Source: Treponema sp. OMZ 798 (GTDB lineage: Bacteria > Spirochaetota > Spirochaetia > Treponematales > Treponemataceae). Taken from it: 64,000 nucleotides of DNA. Made by a program: the position numbers and the translations under genes. Position 1 is the stretch's first letter. The number at the start of each line of letters is the position of its first letter. The stretch spans positions 1,240,001-1,304,000 of the forward strand of contig NZ_CP051305.1 of assembly GCF_024181385.1 (NCBI RefSeq), written 5' to 3'. Below the pieces are notes generated by a model. It was not told the origin of the DNA. It worked only from the letters and a program-made list of their open reading frames with translations, and did not search any database. Of this stretch, positions 42,183-51,634 are shown piece after piece.

Positions 42183-43704
42183 ATTACACTCTTCTTATAA
42201 CCCGCAAAAAGAGGCGGAGAGGTTTTCAGATACAATACAGGGAAGTCCTAAAATTATAGTTATCACGGAACCCGGTGAATCCTATCTTGCCTCAGCCTTA
42301 CGTAAAAAATTTGCTAGAGCCAAATTGATTGCTATGAGGTACACGGATAATTATTTTTTGGACTCGGACAAACTCTGGGACGCAGTTTGGAGACCGGTGT
42401 CAGGAAATCCGTCTTTTTTTTTGGTTAATAATATTCCGGACGAATTTTTATCGTCTACCTTGTTTTTACCTTGGAAGCCGGCAGAAAAGGTTTGGCCTGA
42501 TTCGGCTTCTTGGGTATGGAAAGAGATATCCGAAGCCGTAAAGATAATACAAAGCGTAATAGCTACAAGAAGCTTTTTCGGAAAAAGATGGCTGAAAAAC
42601 ATGGGCGATAACTTTATATATTCCGAAAGAATTGTGAACAGGGATTTTTTCCAAGAAAGGAATTTAGGAAATGAGGGACCTTGCTTTTTTGCAGGGGCCG
42701 GCCCAAGCTTAGATGAGATATTGGATAATTACTCTGAAAATATAAACGGAATATTTAACATGGCGGCAGCCTCAGCTCTGCCGGCCGTCTTGAGCCGCAA
42801 TATGAGGCTTGATCTATGTATATCGACTGACGGCGGATTTTGGGCTGCCAATCATTTAAAATATTTAAATGATAAAAGGTTTAAAGAAACCGCCCTAGCC
42901 TTCCCATTGGAAGCAAAAATTCCTTACCACGTTCTAAAAAACAATAACTCGCTTTTTTTAAGTTACGGCTCAGCCCTTGAAAGTCTTTTTTTTGACGGCT
43001 TAGGGATTGAGCCTCTTCCTGCAAAAAGAAACGGAACCGTGTCAGGCACGGCAATAGAGCTTCTCTTAGACAACACGAGAGGGAAAATTTTTATTGCAGG
43101 CTTGGATTTAAAGGAATCAAAGGGTTTTTCTCATTGTTCACCCCATGAAAGTCAAAAACAAAAAGAAATTAAAGCAAACCGCTTAGATCCTGTATCCAAT
43201 TTTGCGGCTATATCTAATTTTGATCTGCGCTCATTAAAAGCTTACGAAAAATGGTTTAGCCGGCTCCCTAAGCCGAGGGCTGAACGGCTTTTTAGAATAG
43301 GACAAAACCTTTCTCCCATAGGGAATATAAAATCAATAGACGGGGAAGATTTTAAGGCTCAGGTAAGAACTCAAGAAAATGCAAATAAAAAAAATATTCA
43401 GGCAAAGCAATCAAAAACTTTGAGATTTAAATCTCTCAACGAAAAAAAAGCCCTGCTTTCGGAGATTTACCAAAACATAAAAGAGGAAATAAAAACTGAG
43501 ACCTTTTTCGATAAAATAAAAATAAGCGCAAAGGAAAAAGAATTAAACAGTCCCCAAAAAGAATTATGCGAATTTATTTCTTTTCAAAATTATATGATAT
43601 TTTTAAAAGAAAAAGATACGTGCAATGAAGCTGAAATTAAACTAAAGCTTGAAAACGAAATAAGCTCCTTTTTAGAAAACCAAATTAGAAGGCTTAAACC
43701 ATGA
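42166..43704 (+). CDS. Maf/DUF115-family protein, probable flagellin glycosyltransferase (first copy)
   Basis: 512 residues. A central MptE-like/DUF115 domain is recognisable: CFFAGAGPSLDEILDNY, followed by FNMAAASALPAVLSRNMRLDLCISTDGG and later KIFIAGLDLKESKGFSH. Motility-accessory factors of this family transfer nonulosonic acids or related sugars to flagellin. It has less conserved N- and C-terminal regions, and a Lys-rich tail. It overlaps the next Maf-like gene by 4 nt. Given that treponemal FlaB is glycosylated, this is a good candidate transferase; acceptor and sugar are inferred. Confidence 0.75.
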   Translation: MIKQVKLHSSYNPQKEAERFSDTIQGSPKIIVITEPGESYLASALRKKFARAKLIAMRYTDNYFLDSDKLWDAVWRPVSGNPSFFLVNNIPDEFLSSTLFLPWKPAEKVWPDSASWVWKEISEAVKIIQSVIATRSFFGKRWLKNMGDNFIYSERIVNRDFFQERNLGNEGPCFFAGAGPSLDEILDNYSENINGIFNMAAASALPAVLSRNMRLDLCISTDGGFWAANHLKYLNDKRFKETALAFPLEAKIPYHVLKNNNSLFLSYGSALESLFFDGLGIEPLPAKRNGTVSGTAIELLLDNTRGKIFIAGLDLKESKGFSHCSPHESQKQKEIKANRLDPVSNFAAISNFDLRSLKAYEKWFSRLPKPRAERLFRIGQNLSPIGNIKSIDGEDFKAQVRTQENANKKNIQAKQSKTLRFKSLNEKKALLSEIYQNIKEEIKTETFFDKIKISAKEKELNSPQKELCEFISFQNYMIFLKEKDTCNEAEIKLKLENEISSFLENQIRRLKP

Positions 43705-45248
43705 ATTTGTTTGATAAAAATATAGAAGCATTAAAAAAAATAAATTTAAAACTTGCAGAAGATATTATCAATTCCACTGAAAGCTCGGATTACTCTTCCG
43801 ATACGGAGATATCGAAAACCGGCCATTCTCTTCCCTTGTTAAAAAACGGAAAACTCCTTCATTCAAAATATGATCCCGTAAAAGAAGCATCGAGGTTTTT
43901 TACGGGAAACGAAAACTTTGTGCTGTTTTGCGGATTGGGGGCCGGTATTCACATAGAGTTTTTTTTAAACAATTTTCAGTCAAAGCACTGTGCCGTAACC
44001 GAAGCAAGTTTTTCAAATTTTAAAAGTTTATTTAAACTAATAGATTTTTCACGTCTTATTCTAAATAAGAACCTATCTTTTTTACCTCCATTGGAATCGG
44101 AAAACTTTGAAAAAGAATTTATCAATACCTATATTCCGGCCATACACGGCAATTTTGAGATAAGAATTTTAAGGCCTTGGGAAGATTTTTACAAAGATAA
44201 AACAAAAAAATTCGAAAATAAAATTCAAACCTCATTAGAAAAGATACAGGCAGATCTTTCGACGCAGGCAGCCTTCGGTAAGATATGGATGCGGAACATT
44301 ATGCATAATTTAAAGACAGCTTCTATGATAAGGCCGATAATCCCAAAAACGGATCAGGCAAAAAAAGCCTATATTTTAGGAGCCGGACCAGGCCTTGAAT
44401 CGGCCTTGGAAAATATAAAAAAATACAGGGATTCACTTGTTCTTTTTGCTTCGGATACGGCCTTTCCTGTTTTAAATGCAGCAGGAATAGAAGCCGATTT
44501 TTTTGTGAGCATGGACCCGCAAAATATTTCTTATGCTCATTGCTTTAAGCCTTTTACACAAAACACCGTAGGTATATTCGATCTTTGCTCAAACCCGATC
44601 CTTGCAAGGGAATTCTTAAAAAACGGTAACTCCTTTTTCTTTACAAAAAGCGCCCATCCCTTTGCTCAATATGCCTCATTTTTTTCTCCATTCCCTTATA
44701 TGGAAACTTCAAGCGGTACGGTTGCCCTTGCGGCAAGGTCGGCAGCCCTTTCTCTCGGATTTAAAGATTTGGAGTTCTTAGGCTTGGACTTTGCTTATAC
44801 GGAAGGCAAGGCTTATGCAAACGGAACATATCTTTCAAAACAGTTTGAAAAAAGCTCTTTTAAAACTTCATCCTTAGAAACAAAATTTTGTGAGTTTATG
44901 TTTAGAACAGAGGTAAAAAAAACTATAAAAAACGGAAAAATAACTTATACCACAGCTCTTTTAGACGGATATAAGGATTTTTTTGAAGCGGCAATCAACC
45001 TTAATTCGGCAGCCCATTCGCCTTGCCGTTCGGCAACCCCTCAATGGAAAAACGAGGAGTTTTCAATATTTCCATATGAAGATTTTATAAGCCGGTTAAA
45101 AAAATCGGCTTTGAAGGATAAGAAAATGTTAACAACGGCTCTTTTACCTTATTTTGCATATTTAAGTAAAAGATTATCTAAAAATATCTCGGATTTTGCC
45201 GATTTAGAACTTGTACTATCTCAAATTCTGGAGTATACTGTAAGTTAA
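43701..45248 (+). CDS. Maf/DUF115-family protein, probable flagellin glycosyltransferase (second copy)
   Basis: 515 residues. More typical of the family than its upstream neighbour: NFVLFCGLGAGIHIEFFL near 75, AYILGAGPGLESALENIKKY near 225, ADFFVSMDPQN, SGTVALAARSAALSLGFKDLEFLGLDFAYTEGKAYANG. The two copies are clearly distinct in sequence, so they may act on different sites or sugars, or as partners. It overlaps both neighbours (4 nt and 1 nt). Soluble. Confidence 0.8.
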   Translation: MNLFDKNIEALKKINLKLAEDIINSTESSDYSSDTEISKTGHSLPLLKNGKLLHSKYDPVKEASRFFTGNENFVLFCGLGAGIHIEFFLNNFQSKHCAVTEASFSNFKSLFKLIDFSRLILNKNLSFLPPLESENFEKEFINTYIPAIHGNFEIRILRPWEDFYKDKTKKFENKIQTSLEKIQADLSTQAAFGKIWMRNIMHNLKTASMIRPIIPKTDQAKKAYILGAGPGLESALENIKKYRDSLVLFASDTAFPVLNAAGIEADFFVSMDPQNISYAHCFKPFTQNTVGIFDLCSNPILAREFLKNGNSFFFTKSAHPFAQYASFFSPFPYMETSSGTVALAARSAALSLGFKDLEFLGLDFAYTEGKAYANGTYLSKQFEKSSFKTSSLETKFCEFMFRTEVKKTIKNGKITYTTALLDGYKDFFEAAINLNSAAHSPCRSATPQWKNEEFSIFPYEDFISRLKKSALKDKKMLTTALLPYFAYLSKRLSKNISDFADLELVLSQILEYTVS

Positions 45249-46678
45249 TGAAAAAGATGTATATTGGCATATATGCCGCAATAGCTTTATTAATTATAGT
45301 AGGAACATTTTCATGGTTTGTGTATGGGATTATAAAGGATTCCGATACCGGTGCAGAGGAAGCAAAATCCGCATTTGCTTATTTTGCGAAACAAATTATA
45401 ATCTCGTCTGAAAAAGAAAACTTTGCCCAAAGTGAATATAATCAAAGATTGTATTCACTTGCGGATGAGCTGGAAATTAAAGCCTTTGTTATTTCCAAAC
45501 CTAATAAAAGTATTGTAATTTCTTGGCCCAAGGATTCTAACCTGATAAGCTATGATGAAAGCGGTAATTTTATTATAAAACCGGCCTCATTATTTATAAA
45601 AAATCATAGCGGAAAAATAAATGTAAAAACAATGAAAAGCTATGATACCGAGCTTGTATTGACTGCCTCTATCCCGACATTAAAACCGGCAGTAATCTAT
45701 TTGAGAATAAGAAGTGCTTTTTTTATAATATTAGCCGTAACAATTTTAACAATAATCATAATTCTTTTTACAAATCTTTCTCATGTTCAAGACAGGGTAT
45801 ATGCAGATATAAATACAAGAACCTTTGAAGACCGTATTCAAGATGAAGAAGACTTAAGTCCTAAAGCATCAGAAAATAAATATTATTCAGAACTGAGAGA
45901 AGAAGTTTATCCTCATGATTACATCGAACCAAAAGAAAAGGATGAAGCCGGTTTAACATCTATGGAAGATATTAAAACCGCAGGAGATGAGGAAGTATAC
46001 GGCCTTGAAGATCTGGATAATTTAAAAATTACACAGCAATTTCCTTATGAGTCCGGAACAGGATCTAATTACAAGGAAGAAAAAGATATTGCCTATATAA
46101 GCTCCGATTCTGAAGAATATACGGACATTCAAAATACATCAGCATTCGATGCTGTAAATCCGGAAGCTATAGAAAAGGTTAGAGGTCTTTACTCCCCCAT
46201 TACCGGAATAAGCTGGCAGGAATATTTACCCGAATATCTGGAATCGGAATTACGGCGGGCAGCATCATCAGAACAGGATATAGCCTTGGTTATTATGAAA
46301 CTTGATGATTTCAGCCTCGAAAGCATGATAGGAAAAAAGATTGCAGCTCTTTTAATAGACTTTATCAAATTTAGAGATATGATTTTTGAATTTGACAGCA
46401 ACGGTTTTGCAGCCATCCTTCAAGATACAAATTTGGACGAGGCTATGAAAAAGGCTGAGGAAATATATAAGGGCACGAAGAGTATTTTAACCGAATACGA
46501 TATATCGAAATCGGTTTCGATAGGAATTACCACTAGAACTTCACGCCTTATTTCTTCCGGAAGGATGATAGAAGAAGCTCAGGCAGCGGTACACAGGGCG
46601 ATAAAGAATAACGATGACCCTATAGTAGCCTTTAGGGTTAATCCCGACAAATACAGGGAATTTATTTCGGATAATTAA
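45248..46678 (+). CDS. Membrane protein with degenerate GGDEF domain
   Basis: 476 residues. Two transmembrane segments (about 6-27 and 155-178) bracket a periplasmic sensor-like domain (SAFAYFAKQIIISSEKE, ELEIKAFVISKPNKSIVISW). An acidic cytoplasmic linker (about 190-300) leads to a C-terminal GGDEF-fold domain (about 310-465, DIALVIMKLDDF, SVSIGITTRTS, AQAAVHRAIKNN). The signature loop reads FDSNGFAAIL near 382 instead of GGDEF, so no diguanylate cyclase activity is expected; it could bind a ligand or a partner. Last of the overlapping operon, coupled to the second Maf-like gene by TAATG. Confidence 0.72.
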   Translation: MKKMYIGIYAAIALLIIVGTFSWFVYGIIKDSDTGAEEAKSAFAYFAKQIIISSEKENFAQSEYNQRLYSLADELEIKAFVISKPNKSIVISWPKDSNLISYDESGNFIIKPASLFIKNHSGKINVKTMKSYDTELVLTASIPTLKPAVIYLRIRSAFFIILAVTILTIIIILFTNLSHVQDRVYADINTRTFEDRIQDEEDLSPKASENKYYSELREEVYPHDYIEPKEKDEAGLTSMEDIKTAGDEEVYGLEDLDNLKITQQFPYESGTGSNYKEEKDIAYISSDSEEYTDIQNTSAFDAVNPEAIEKVRGLYSPITGISWQEYLPEYLESELRRAASSEQDIALVIMKLDDFSLESMIGKKIAALLIDFIKFRDMIFEFDSNGFAAILQDTNLDEAMKKAEEIYKGTKSILTEYDISKSVSIGITTRTSRLISSGRMIEEAQAAVHRAIKNNDDPIVAFRVNPDKYREFISDN

Positions 46679-46716
46679 AAAAAGTTTTAAGGCTATTTTT
46701 ATTGTAAGGCAACAAA

Positions 46717-47310
46717 ATGAGTGTTTCACGATTGGAAAAACAGATGAGCTTCGTTTTTGAGCTTGAAAAATTAAAAATCGTTTACAGGCAAAACGGTATA
46801 ATCGGAGGAGTAAGACAGGAAAATAGTGCCGAACATTCTTGGCATATTGCCGTTATGGCTCTTCTCCTTGCGGAATACTGTAAGGAAAAAGTCGACCTTC
46901 TTCACACCCTCAAGATGCTTTTAATTCACGACATAGTTGAAGTTTATGCAGGCGATACCTTTTTGTACGATAGTCAAAAAAGAGAAGAAGCTAAGACCAA
47001 TGAAAAAATAGCTGCAGATAAAATTTTTTCTCTTTTGCCTGACGACCAAAAAGAAGACTTTATGAACACTTGGCTGGAATTCGAAGAGCGCAAAACACCG
47101 GAAGCCCAATATGCGGCAGTCTTGGATAACCTACAGCCTCTTTTAAATCATTATTATACCAATAACCGAAATATCATCAAAAAGAATTTAAAAAAATCCC
47201 AAATCATCGATAAAAAAGAGTTTATAAAAGACTTTTCTGAGGAACTTTGGACCTTTGCCCTTGATATAATAGAAAAGGGGACAGCCTTGGGGCTTTATCT
47301 GGATATGTAA
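46717..47310 (+). CDS. HD-domain phosphohydrolase, YfbR/HDDC2-like
   Basis: 197 residues, cytoplasmic. Metal motifs of the HD superfamily are visible: QENSAEHSWHIAVMALLLAEY (first His), LLIHDIVEVYAGD (HD), EAQYAAVLDNLQPLLNHY (Asp). YfbR and HDDC2-type enzymes dephosphorylate 5'-deoxynucleotides; the exact substrate here is not shown. It lies 38 nt after the GGDEF-like gene, with a weak AAGG site, and may be a separate unit. Convergent with the alpha/beta hydrolase. Confidence 0.8.
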   Translation: MSVSRLEKQMSFVFELEKLKIVYRQNGIIGGVRQENSAEHSWHIAVMALLLAEYCKEKVDLLHTLKMLLIHDIVEVYAGDTFLYDSQKREEAKTNEKIAADKIFSLLPDDQKEDFMNTWLEFEERKTPEAQYAAVLDNLQPLLNHYYTNNRNIIKKNLKKSQIIDKKEFIKDFSEELWTFALDIIEKGTALGLYLDM

Positions 47311-47347
47311 AATATTACAATTGCGAACACCTAACAAAAGAAATAAA

Positions 47348-48172
47348 CTAAAACCCGAGCTCTTTTAGTTCGTGTACATGTTCTACATAGATATCGGTAA
47401 TATCCAGATTACCAATCGGAGAGCGGCGGATGTCTACCACATCGGAATGTGAAACCCCTCTTCCTCCTTCACTTTCTATTATTCCCTTAAAAATACCCCA
47501 TTTTGCGGATTCGACAGGGATAAGCCCGTCGCTATTCCCATCCGTAAATTTAACTATCGGATAACTCAACAAAAATATAAGATCGCTTAAAGCATTTTTC
47601 ATTTTTGCAGCATAACTGAAATACAGTACATGCGGATTGTCTTTATTTTCGGCATTAAACTTTTCCATATCTTCGGCGCCTAATTCTTTTACAGTCTTTT
47701 TAAATTGTGGATTTTTATCACCCCATAATTTAAAACATACATTAACAAAGGGATTAAAAGCAGACATCAAAAGGGGTATGCGGCAGGCAGCATCTATAGC
47801 CTTAATCCCATGATGAGGGCTTGCAAAGGTTGTCAGTGAAGCCGTATACTTTGCAGCTCCAAGAGTAGAAATAAGATACCGGGCTTCAATTCCTCCTTTT
47901 GAATGAGCTATAATATTCACCTTTTCAAGGTGTTCGGTTTTAATAATATAATCAAGCTTTTCCTTAATTTTTACGGCATTATCATGTATTGTTCCTATAC
48001 GATCATGGTTACTGAAAAATACCTTAGCCCCGTGATTTTGCAGGCAATCGGTTATCCTTCCCCAATAAGAATAATATGTCGAATTATCTTTAAAACCTAT
48101 ACCGTGAATAAAAAAAAGAGGATAACGAGTCAGACATAAGCCGTCAACAGGCTCAAAATTAGTTTTAGTCAT
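47348..48172 (-). CDS. Alpha/beta hydrolase, lipase-like
   Basis: 274 residues from ATG 48172. The start is chosen because the promoter at 48210-48238 lies between it and the other in-frame ATG (48265). The lipase-type fold shows the oxyanion segment PLFFIHGIGFKD, the nucleophile elbow NIIAHSKGGIEARYL (Ser near 90), an ASPHHG motif and a late Asp/His region (TDGNSDGLIPVESAKW, VSHSDVVD). This resembles triacylglycerol lipases of the LipA/EstA type, and the substrate is probably an ester lipid. No signal peptide, so it may be cytoplasmic. No Shine-Dalgarno is obvious. Confidence 0.8.
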   Translation of the reverse strand: MTKTNFEPVDGLCLTRYPLFFIHGIGFKDNSTYYSYWGRITDCLQNHGAKVFFSNHDRIGTIHDNAVKIKEKLDYIIKTEHLEKVNIIAHSKGGIEARYLISTLGAAKYTASLTTFASPHHGIKAIDAACRIPLLMSAFNPFVNVCFKLWGDKNPQFKKTVKELGAEDMEKFNAENKDNPHVLYFSYAAKMKNALSDLIFLLSYPIVKFTDGNSDGLIPVESAKWGIFKGIIESEGGRGVSHSDVVDIRRSPIGNLDITDIYVEHVHELKELGF

Positions 48173-48209
48173 AATGATATATTGTTTAAGATACAAAAAA
48201 TATTGACTT

Positions 48210-48238
48210 ATACTATAATAAAAATATGCAACTGTCAA
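48210..48238 (-). promoter_or_regulatory. Promoter of the alpha/beta hydrolase gene
   Basis: Minus strand TTGACA (48238-48233), 17 nt, TAGTAT (48215-48210). Confidence 0.65.
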
Positions 48239-48338
48239 GTTAATAGAGATCTTTAAAAATGTCACATAAATGTAAGGTTTCTATGTTATTGTCTTAACCG
48301 AAAAAAGAAATTTTTATTATTTTTATTGTGAGGTTTTT

Positions 48339-49016
48339 ATGGAAATTATACGGATTGAACATGTGTGTAAGACCTACGGTACGGGCGATACGCTGGTAAA
48401 AGCCCTTGATGATGTGAGTCTTTCGGTTGACAGGGGTGAGTTTGTTGCGATTGTCGGTTCTTCCGGGAGCGGGAAAAGTACCCTCCTTCATATTTTGGGC
48501 GGGGTGGATTCGCCCGATTCGGGGAAGATTTTTATTCAAGGCGAAGATATTTCGAAGTACTCTGAAGATGAACTTGCTCTTTTTAGGAGGCGGAAGGTCG
48601 GGCTTGTGTACCAGTTTTATAACCTTATTCCGAACCTTTCCATCGAAAAAAACATAAGTTTGCCGCTTGTGCTTGACAAGCAAAAAATCGATAAGGATAG
48701 GCTGATAAATCTTACCGAAAAGCTCGGCATACAAAATAAGCTAAATAATTTTCCGCACGAACTTTCAGGAGGACAACAGCAGCGGGCGGCGATTGCGCGG
48801 AGCCTCATTTATTCTCCCGCCCTCCTTTTGGCGGACGAACCTACGGGAAACCTTGACCGCAAAAACACCGATGAAATTATGAGCCTCCTTCAATATGCAA
48901 ATAAAACATATAATCAAACCGTTTTGATGGTAACTCACGATGAAAGGCTCGCCCTTTCCGCATCGCGGATTGTGGAGTTGTCGGACGGAAAAATTGTAAA
49001 GGACGAGGCTGTATGA
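48339..49016 (+). CDS. ABC transporter ATP-binding protein, MacB/LolD type
   Basis: 225 residues. Complete nucleotide-binding domain: Walker A IVGSSGSGKSTLLHILGG, Q-loop GLVYQFYNLIP, signature LSGGQQQRAAIARSLI, Walker B LLLADEPTGNLD and the switch His in VTHDERLA. The MacB/LolD type works with FtsX-like permeases in lipoprotein release, peptide export or antibiotic defence. It overlaps the permease by 4 nt. GC-richer and with different codon habits from the flanking genes. A two-component system is encoded convergently. Confidence 0.92.
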   Translation: MEIIRIEHVCKTYGTGDTLVKALDDVSLSVDRGEFVAIVGSSGSGKSTLLHILGGVDSPDSGKIFIQGEDISKYSEDELALFRRRKVGLVYQFYNLIPNLSIEKNISLPLVLDKQKIDKDRLINLTEKLGIQNKLNNFPHELSGGQQQRAAIARSLIYSPALLLADEPTGNLDRKNTDEIMSLLQYANKTYNQTVLMVTHDERLALSASRIVELSDGKIVKDEAV

Positions 49017-51634
49017 AAAGATTCGGTATAAAAAACTGCGATATGAAAAAAAACGGGGCAGTCCTCCTCGCCGTTACGATGACGGGCATATTTTTTTCGC
49101 TCTTTGTAAATATAGCTTACTCCTCATATTCAAACAGGATTGCTTATTTTAAAGAACGCTTTCCCTACGATGCGGTTACACGCAAGTCTTATAAGCAGGA
49201 GGTGCGGAGCCTCATTGCAGCCCATAAAAACGTCAAGGAAACCTACATCATTCGGGATTTGATTTCGATTCGGCATGAGGGTGTTTTATGCGCACTTGAA
49301 GAAGCGGAAGGCAGTATGCTCACCCGCGATGCTCTGATTGAGGGAAACTTTCCGAAAGACAACACGGAGCTGATAATTTCCGTGGAATTTAAAGAAAGGT
49401 TCGGTCTTGGAATAGGCGATACAGTGAGCGTAACCGCGGGGAAGCGCATTGTGCGGTTAAAGGAAGGGGGAAAGGCAGCCGAAAGCGAAACTTCCGGCGA
49501 AACCGGCACCGAAGAAGGTAATGAGCGGATTGTGCCTGCGGGAGAATATCCTGCAAAAGGCGAAGTCTTCCGTCCTGAAGGAGAGCGCTCCTTTACCATT
49601 ACCGGTATTTTTAAAAATAACAGGACTACCGTCGCGGCAAACCCTGTTGTGAAAACACGGGCCTTAGGCGATGCATTTGAGGACGGAAAGAGCGCAAACA
49701 TAGCCTTTGTTTTTGCAAACAAATGGAAGGGCTATAAAACCGTAAAAGACCTCGCTTCTTTGATAGAACCTGAAACCGAAGACTACCGCGACATCTTTTT
49801 TGTAAACGATCTTCTTCTTTCCGTCTACGGCGCCTTTGACCGCAATGAAATTTCAATCGAGCAAATCCTTACAGTAACGCTTTTTCCTCTCTATCTTGCG
49901 GTGGGAACGGTTCTCGTCTTTGTGCTGATGCTTAAAAATATTTACGGCATTTGGGCCTTCAATAAAATACGGACGCTTGCAATGTATAAAAGTATCGGCT
50001 CCTCTCGTAAACAGCTCAAAAAACTCGTGGTAAAAGAAGCCTTAAAGCAAGCCCTGCCTGCGGCCCTGTTCAGCCTTATTCCGGGCAATATTCTTTCGTA
50101 TCTTATTATCGAATTTATAAAAGGGACAACCCAAAACGCTCAATATCAAATTGTTTCGAGCTATAATTTCAGTATAACGATGAACCTTATTGCAGGAGCC
50201 TTTGTCTTTATCTGTGTTGCGCTTTCGGCAAGTCTTCCTGCCCGTAAACTTTCCCGCATGGACATTATCGAAGCACTAAAAGGAGGCTTTGATCTTAAAA
50301 AGGATAAGCGGAAAAGGCAGGCAAAAAGCCTTGAAAAAGAATTGCGTAAAAACAACTTTGTTATTTTTAAAGCGAGCACAGCCCTTGTTACCTTTTCGCT
50401 TACCGTCAGCTTTTTTATTTTGCTCATGGAAACGGGACTTCATGTAGAGCGCAATTATTGGGAAAGAGAACGCTTTTACGATTTTAGTCTTTTTTTGCGC
50501 ACCCACAGAAAAGGAATCCCCGAGCCCTTTCAGCGCCTGCAAGAACAGCTCGATAAAAAAGATTATTTAATTTACACGCAAAAATATGCATTTATGTATC
50601 CCGAAACTTTTTTGTCGGACGAATTTAAAAAGAAAGGCTTTTATAAAAAGGCGGAAGGTAAACTTGTTAAAAGAGAAAACGGTAAGGCGGTTATCTCGGT
50701 GTTCTTTACGGGACTTTTGCCTGAAGATTTTAAAAGATTAACGGGGCACAGCGATTACCGCGGTATTGTAGTGTTTAACGGTGTGAGGAAGAATTTTGAA
50801 GATGAGGTTTCCAAGGCTCAATACATTCCCTATTTTGACGAAGGCGTAAAAAGTCTTCCTATAACTCTGTACGGAATCGGCAGTACAGGCAGTGATATGG
50901 CGGAAAAAGAATTCGTTGTTGAAAAATACATTAGGGAACTTTCCCAAGATTTTTTATATGATATAAACGAAATTGCAAGCGGCTATGCTACAGTAGTTTT
51001 TATTCCGGCAGAAGAATTGGATCGGCTTTTGCATGAACATTTTACTCCAAAAAACGAATACGATTATACGTTTACCCAGTACTTTATGAATGTCCGTACC
51101 GAAGAACATAAAAACACGCCGCTTGCCGATGAAAACTATTATAACAATCTTCTAAAAAATTATATACAGGAAGAAGAGAGGTTTAGTGTTGACGGTGAAC
51201 AGCTGCGAGCGGCCAATAAATCGGCATCCGATGTGGTTTCCCTTTTATTGTATTCGGTATGTGCCGTCTGCACTTTGATTACCCTTGCTACCGTGTACGC
51301 TGCCGTAAACATGTTTTTTGCCCACCGCAAGCGCGAAATATTTTTGCTCAAATCGTACGGCATTCGGGAGGCGGAACTAAAAGCCTTACTTATACGCGAC
51401 TATTTTTATTTTATGCTGCGCTCGCTGCTGTATGCCGTGCCGCTTTGTACAGGCTTAACGCTTTGGTACGGAACATTGAGCATTTCGTTTACGTTTAAAC
51501 GTTTTTTAATCTATATGAACTATCCTGTGCTCGCAGTTCTTACCGCCCTCATCGCTTCCGCCGTCTACCTCTTTTTCCGCCTTGGCGCAAAGCGTTTTCA
51601 AGGCATGAATATAGCGGAGGAGGTAAATAATTAG
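49013..51634 (+). CDS. FtsX-like ABC transporter permease
   Basis: 873 residues. An N-terminal transmembrane segment (about 15-37) and a large extracytoplasmic domain (about 50-270) precede a first FtsX core of three segments (about 285-400, ending SASLPARKLSRMDIIEALKGG). A central segment near 445-465, another long extracytoplasmic region, and a final FtsX core (about 735-865, FAHRKREIFLLKSYGIREAELKALL) follow, for about eight to ten segments in total. This layout resembles Bce- or MacB-like mechanotransmission transporters. Convergent with the histidine kinase (4-nt overlap), which probably regulates or senses it; inferred. Confidence 0.85.
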   Translation: MKRFGIKNCDMKKNGAVLLAVTMTGIFFSLFVNIAYSSYSNRIAYFKERFPYDAVTRKSYKQEVRSLIAAHKNVKETYIIRDLISIRHEGVLCALEEAEGSMLTRDALIEGNFPKDNTELIISVEFKERFGLGIGDTVSVTAGKRIVRLKEGGKAAESETSGETGTEEGNERIVPAGEYPAKGEVFRPEGERSFTITGIFKNNRTTVAANPVVKTRALGDAFEDGKSANIAFVFANKWKGYKTVKDLASLIEPETEDYRDIFFVNDLLLSVYGAFDRNEISIEQILTVTLFPLYLAVGTVLVFVLMLKNIYGIWAFNKIRTLAMYKSIGSSRKQLKKLVVKEALKQALPAALFSLIPGNILSYLIIEFIKGTTQNAQYQIVSSYNFSITMNLIAGAFVFICVALSASLPARKLSRMDIIEALKGGFDLKKDKRKRQAKSLEKELRKNNFVIFKASTALVTFSLTVSFFILLMETGLHVERNYWERERFYDFSLFLRTHRKGIPEPFQRLQEQLDKKDYLIYTQKYAFMYPETFLSDEFKKKGFYKKAEGKLVKRENGKAVISVFFTGLLPEDFKRLTGHSDYRGIVVFNGVRKNFEDEVSKAQYIPYFDEGVKSLPITLYGIGSTGSDMAEKEFVVEKYIRELSQDFLYDINEIASGYATVVFIPAEELDRLLHEHFTPKNEYDYTFTQYFMNVRTEEHKNTPLADENYYNNLLKNYIQEEERFSVDGEQLRAANKSASDVVSLLLYSVCAVCTLITLATVYAAVNMFFAHRKREIFLLKSYGIREAELKALLIRDYFYFMLRSLLYAVPLCTGLTLWYGTLSISFTFKRFLIYMNYPVLAVLTALIASAVYLFFRLGAKRFQGMNIAEEVNN

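Noticed and set aside
48173..48265. N-terminal extension of the alpha/beta hydrolase
   Set aside because: The promoter lies inside it, and the extension has no family similarity.
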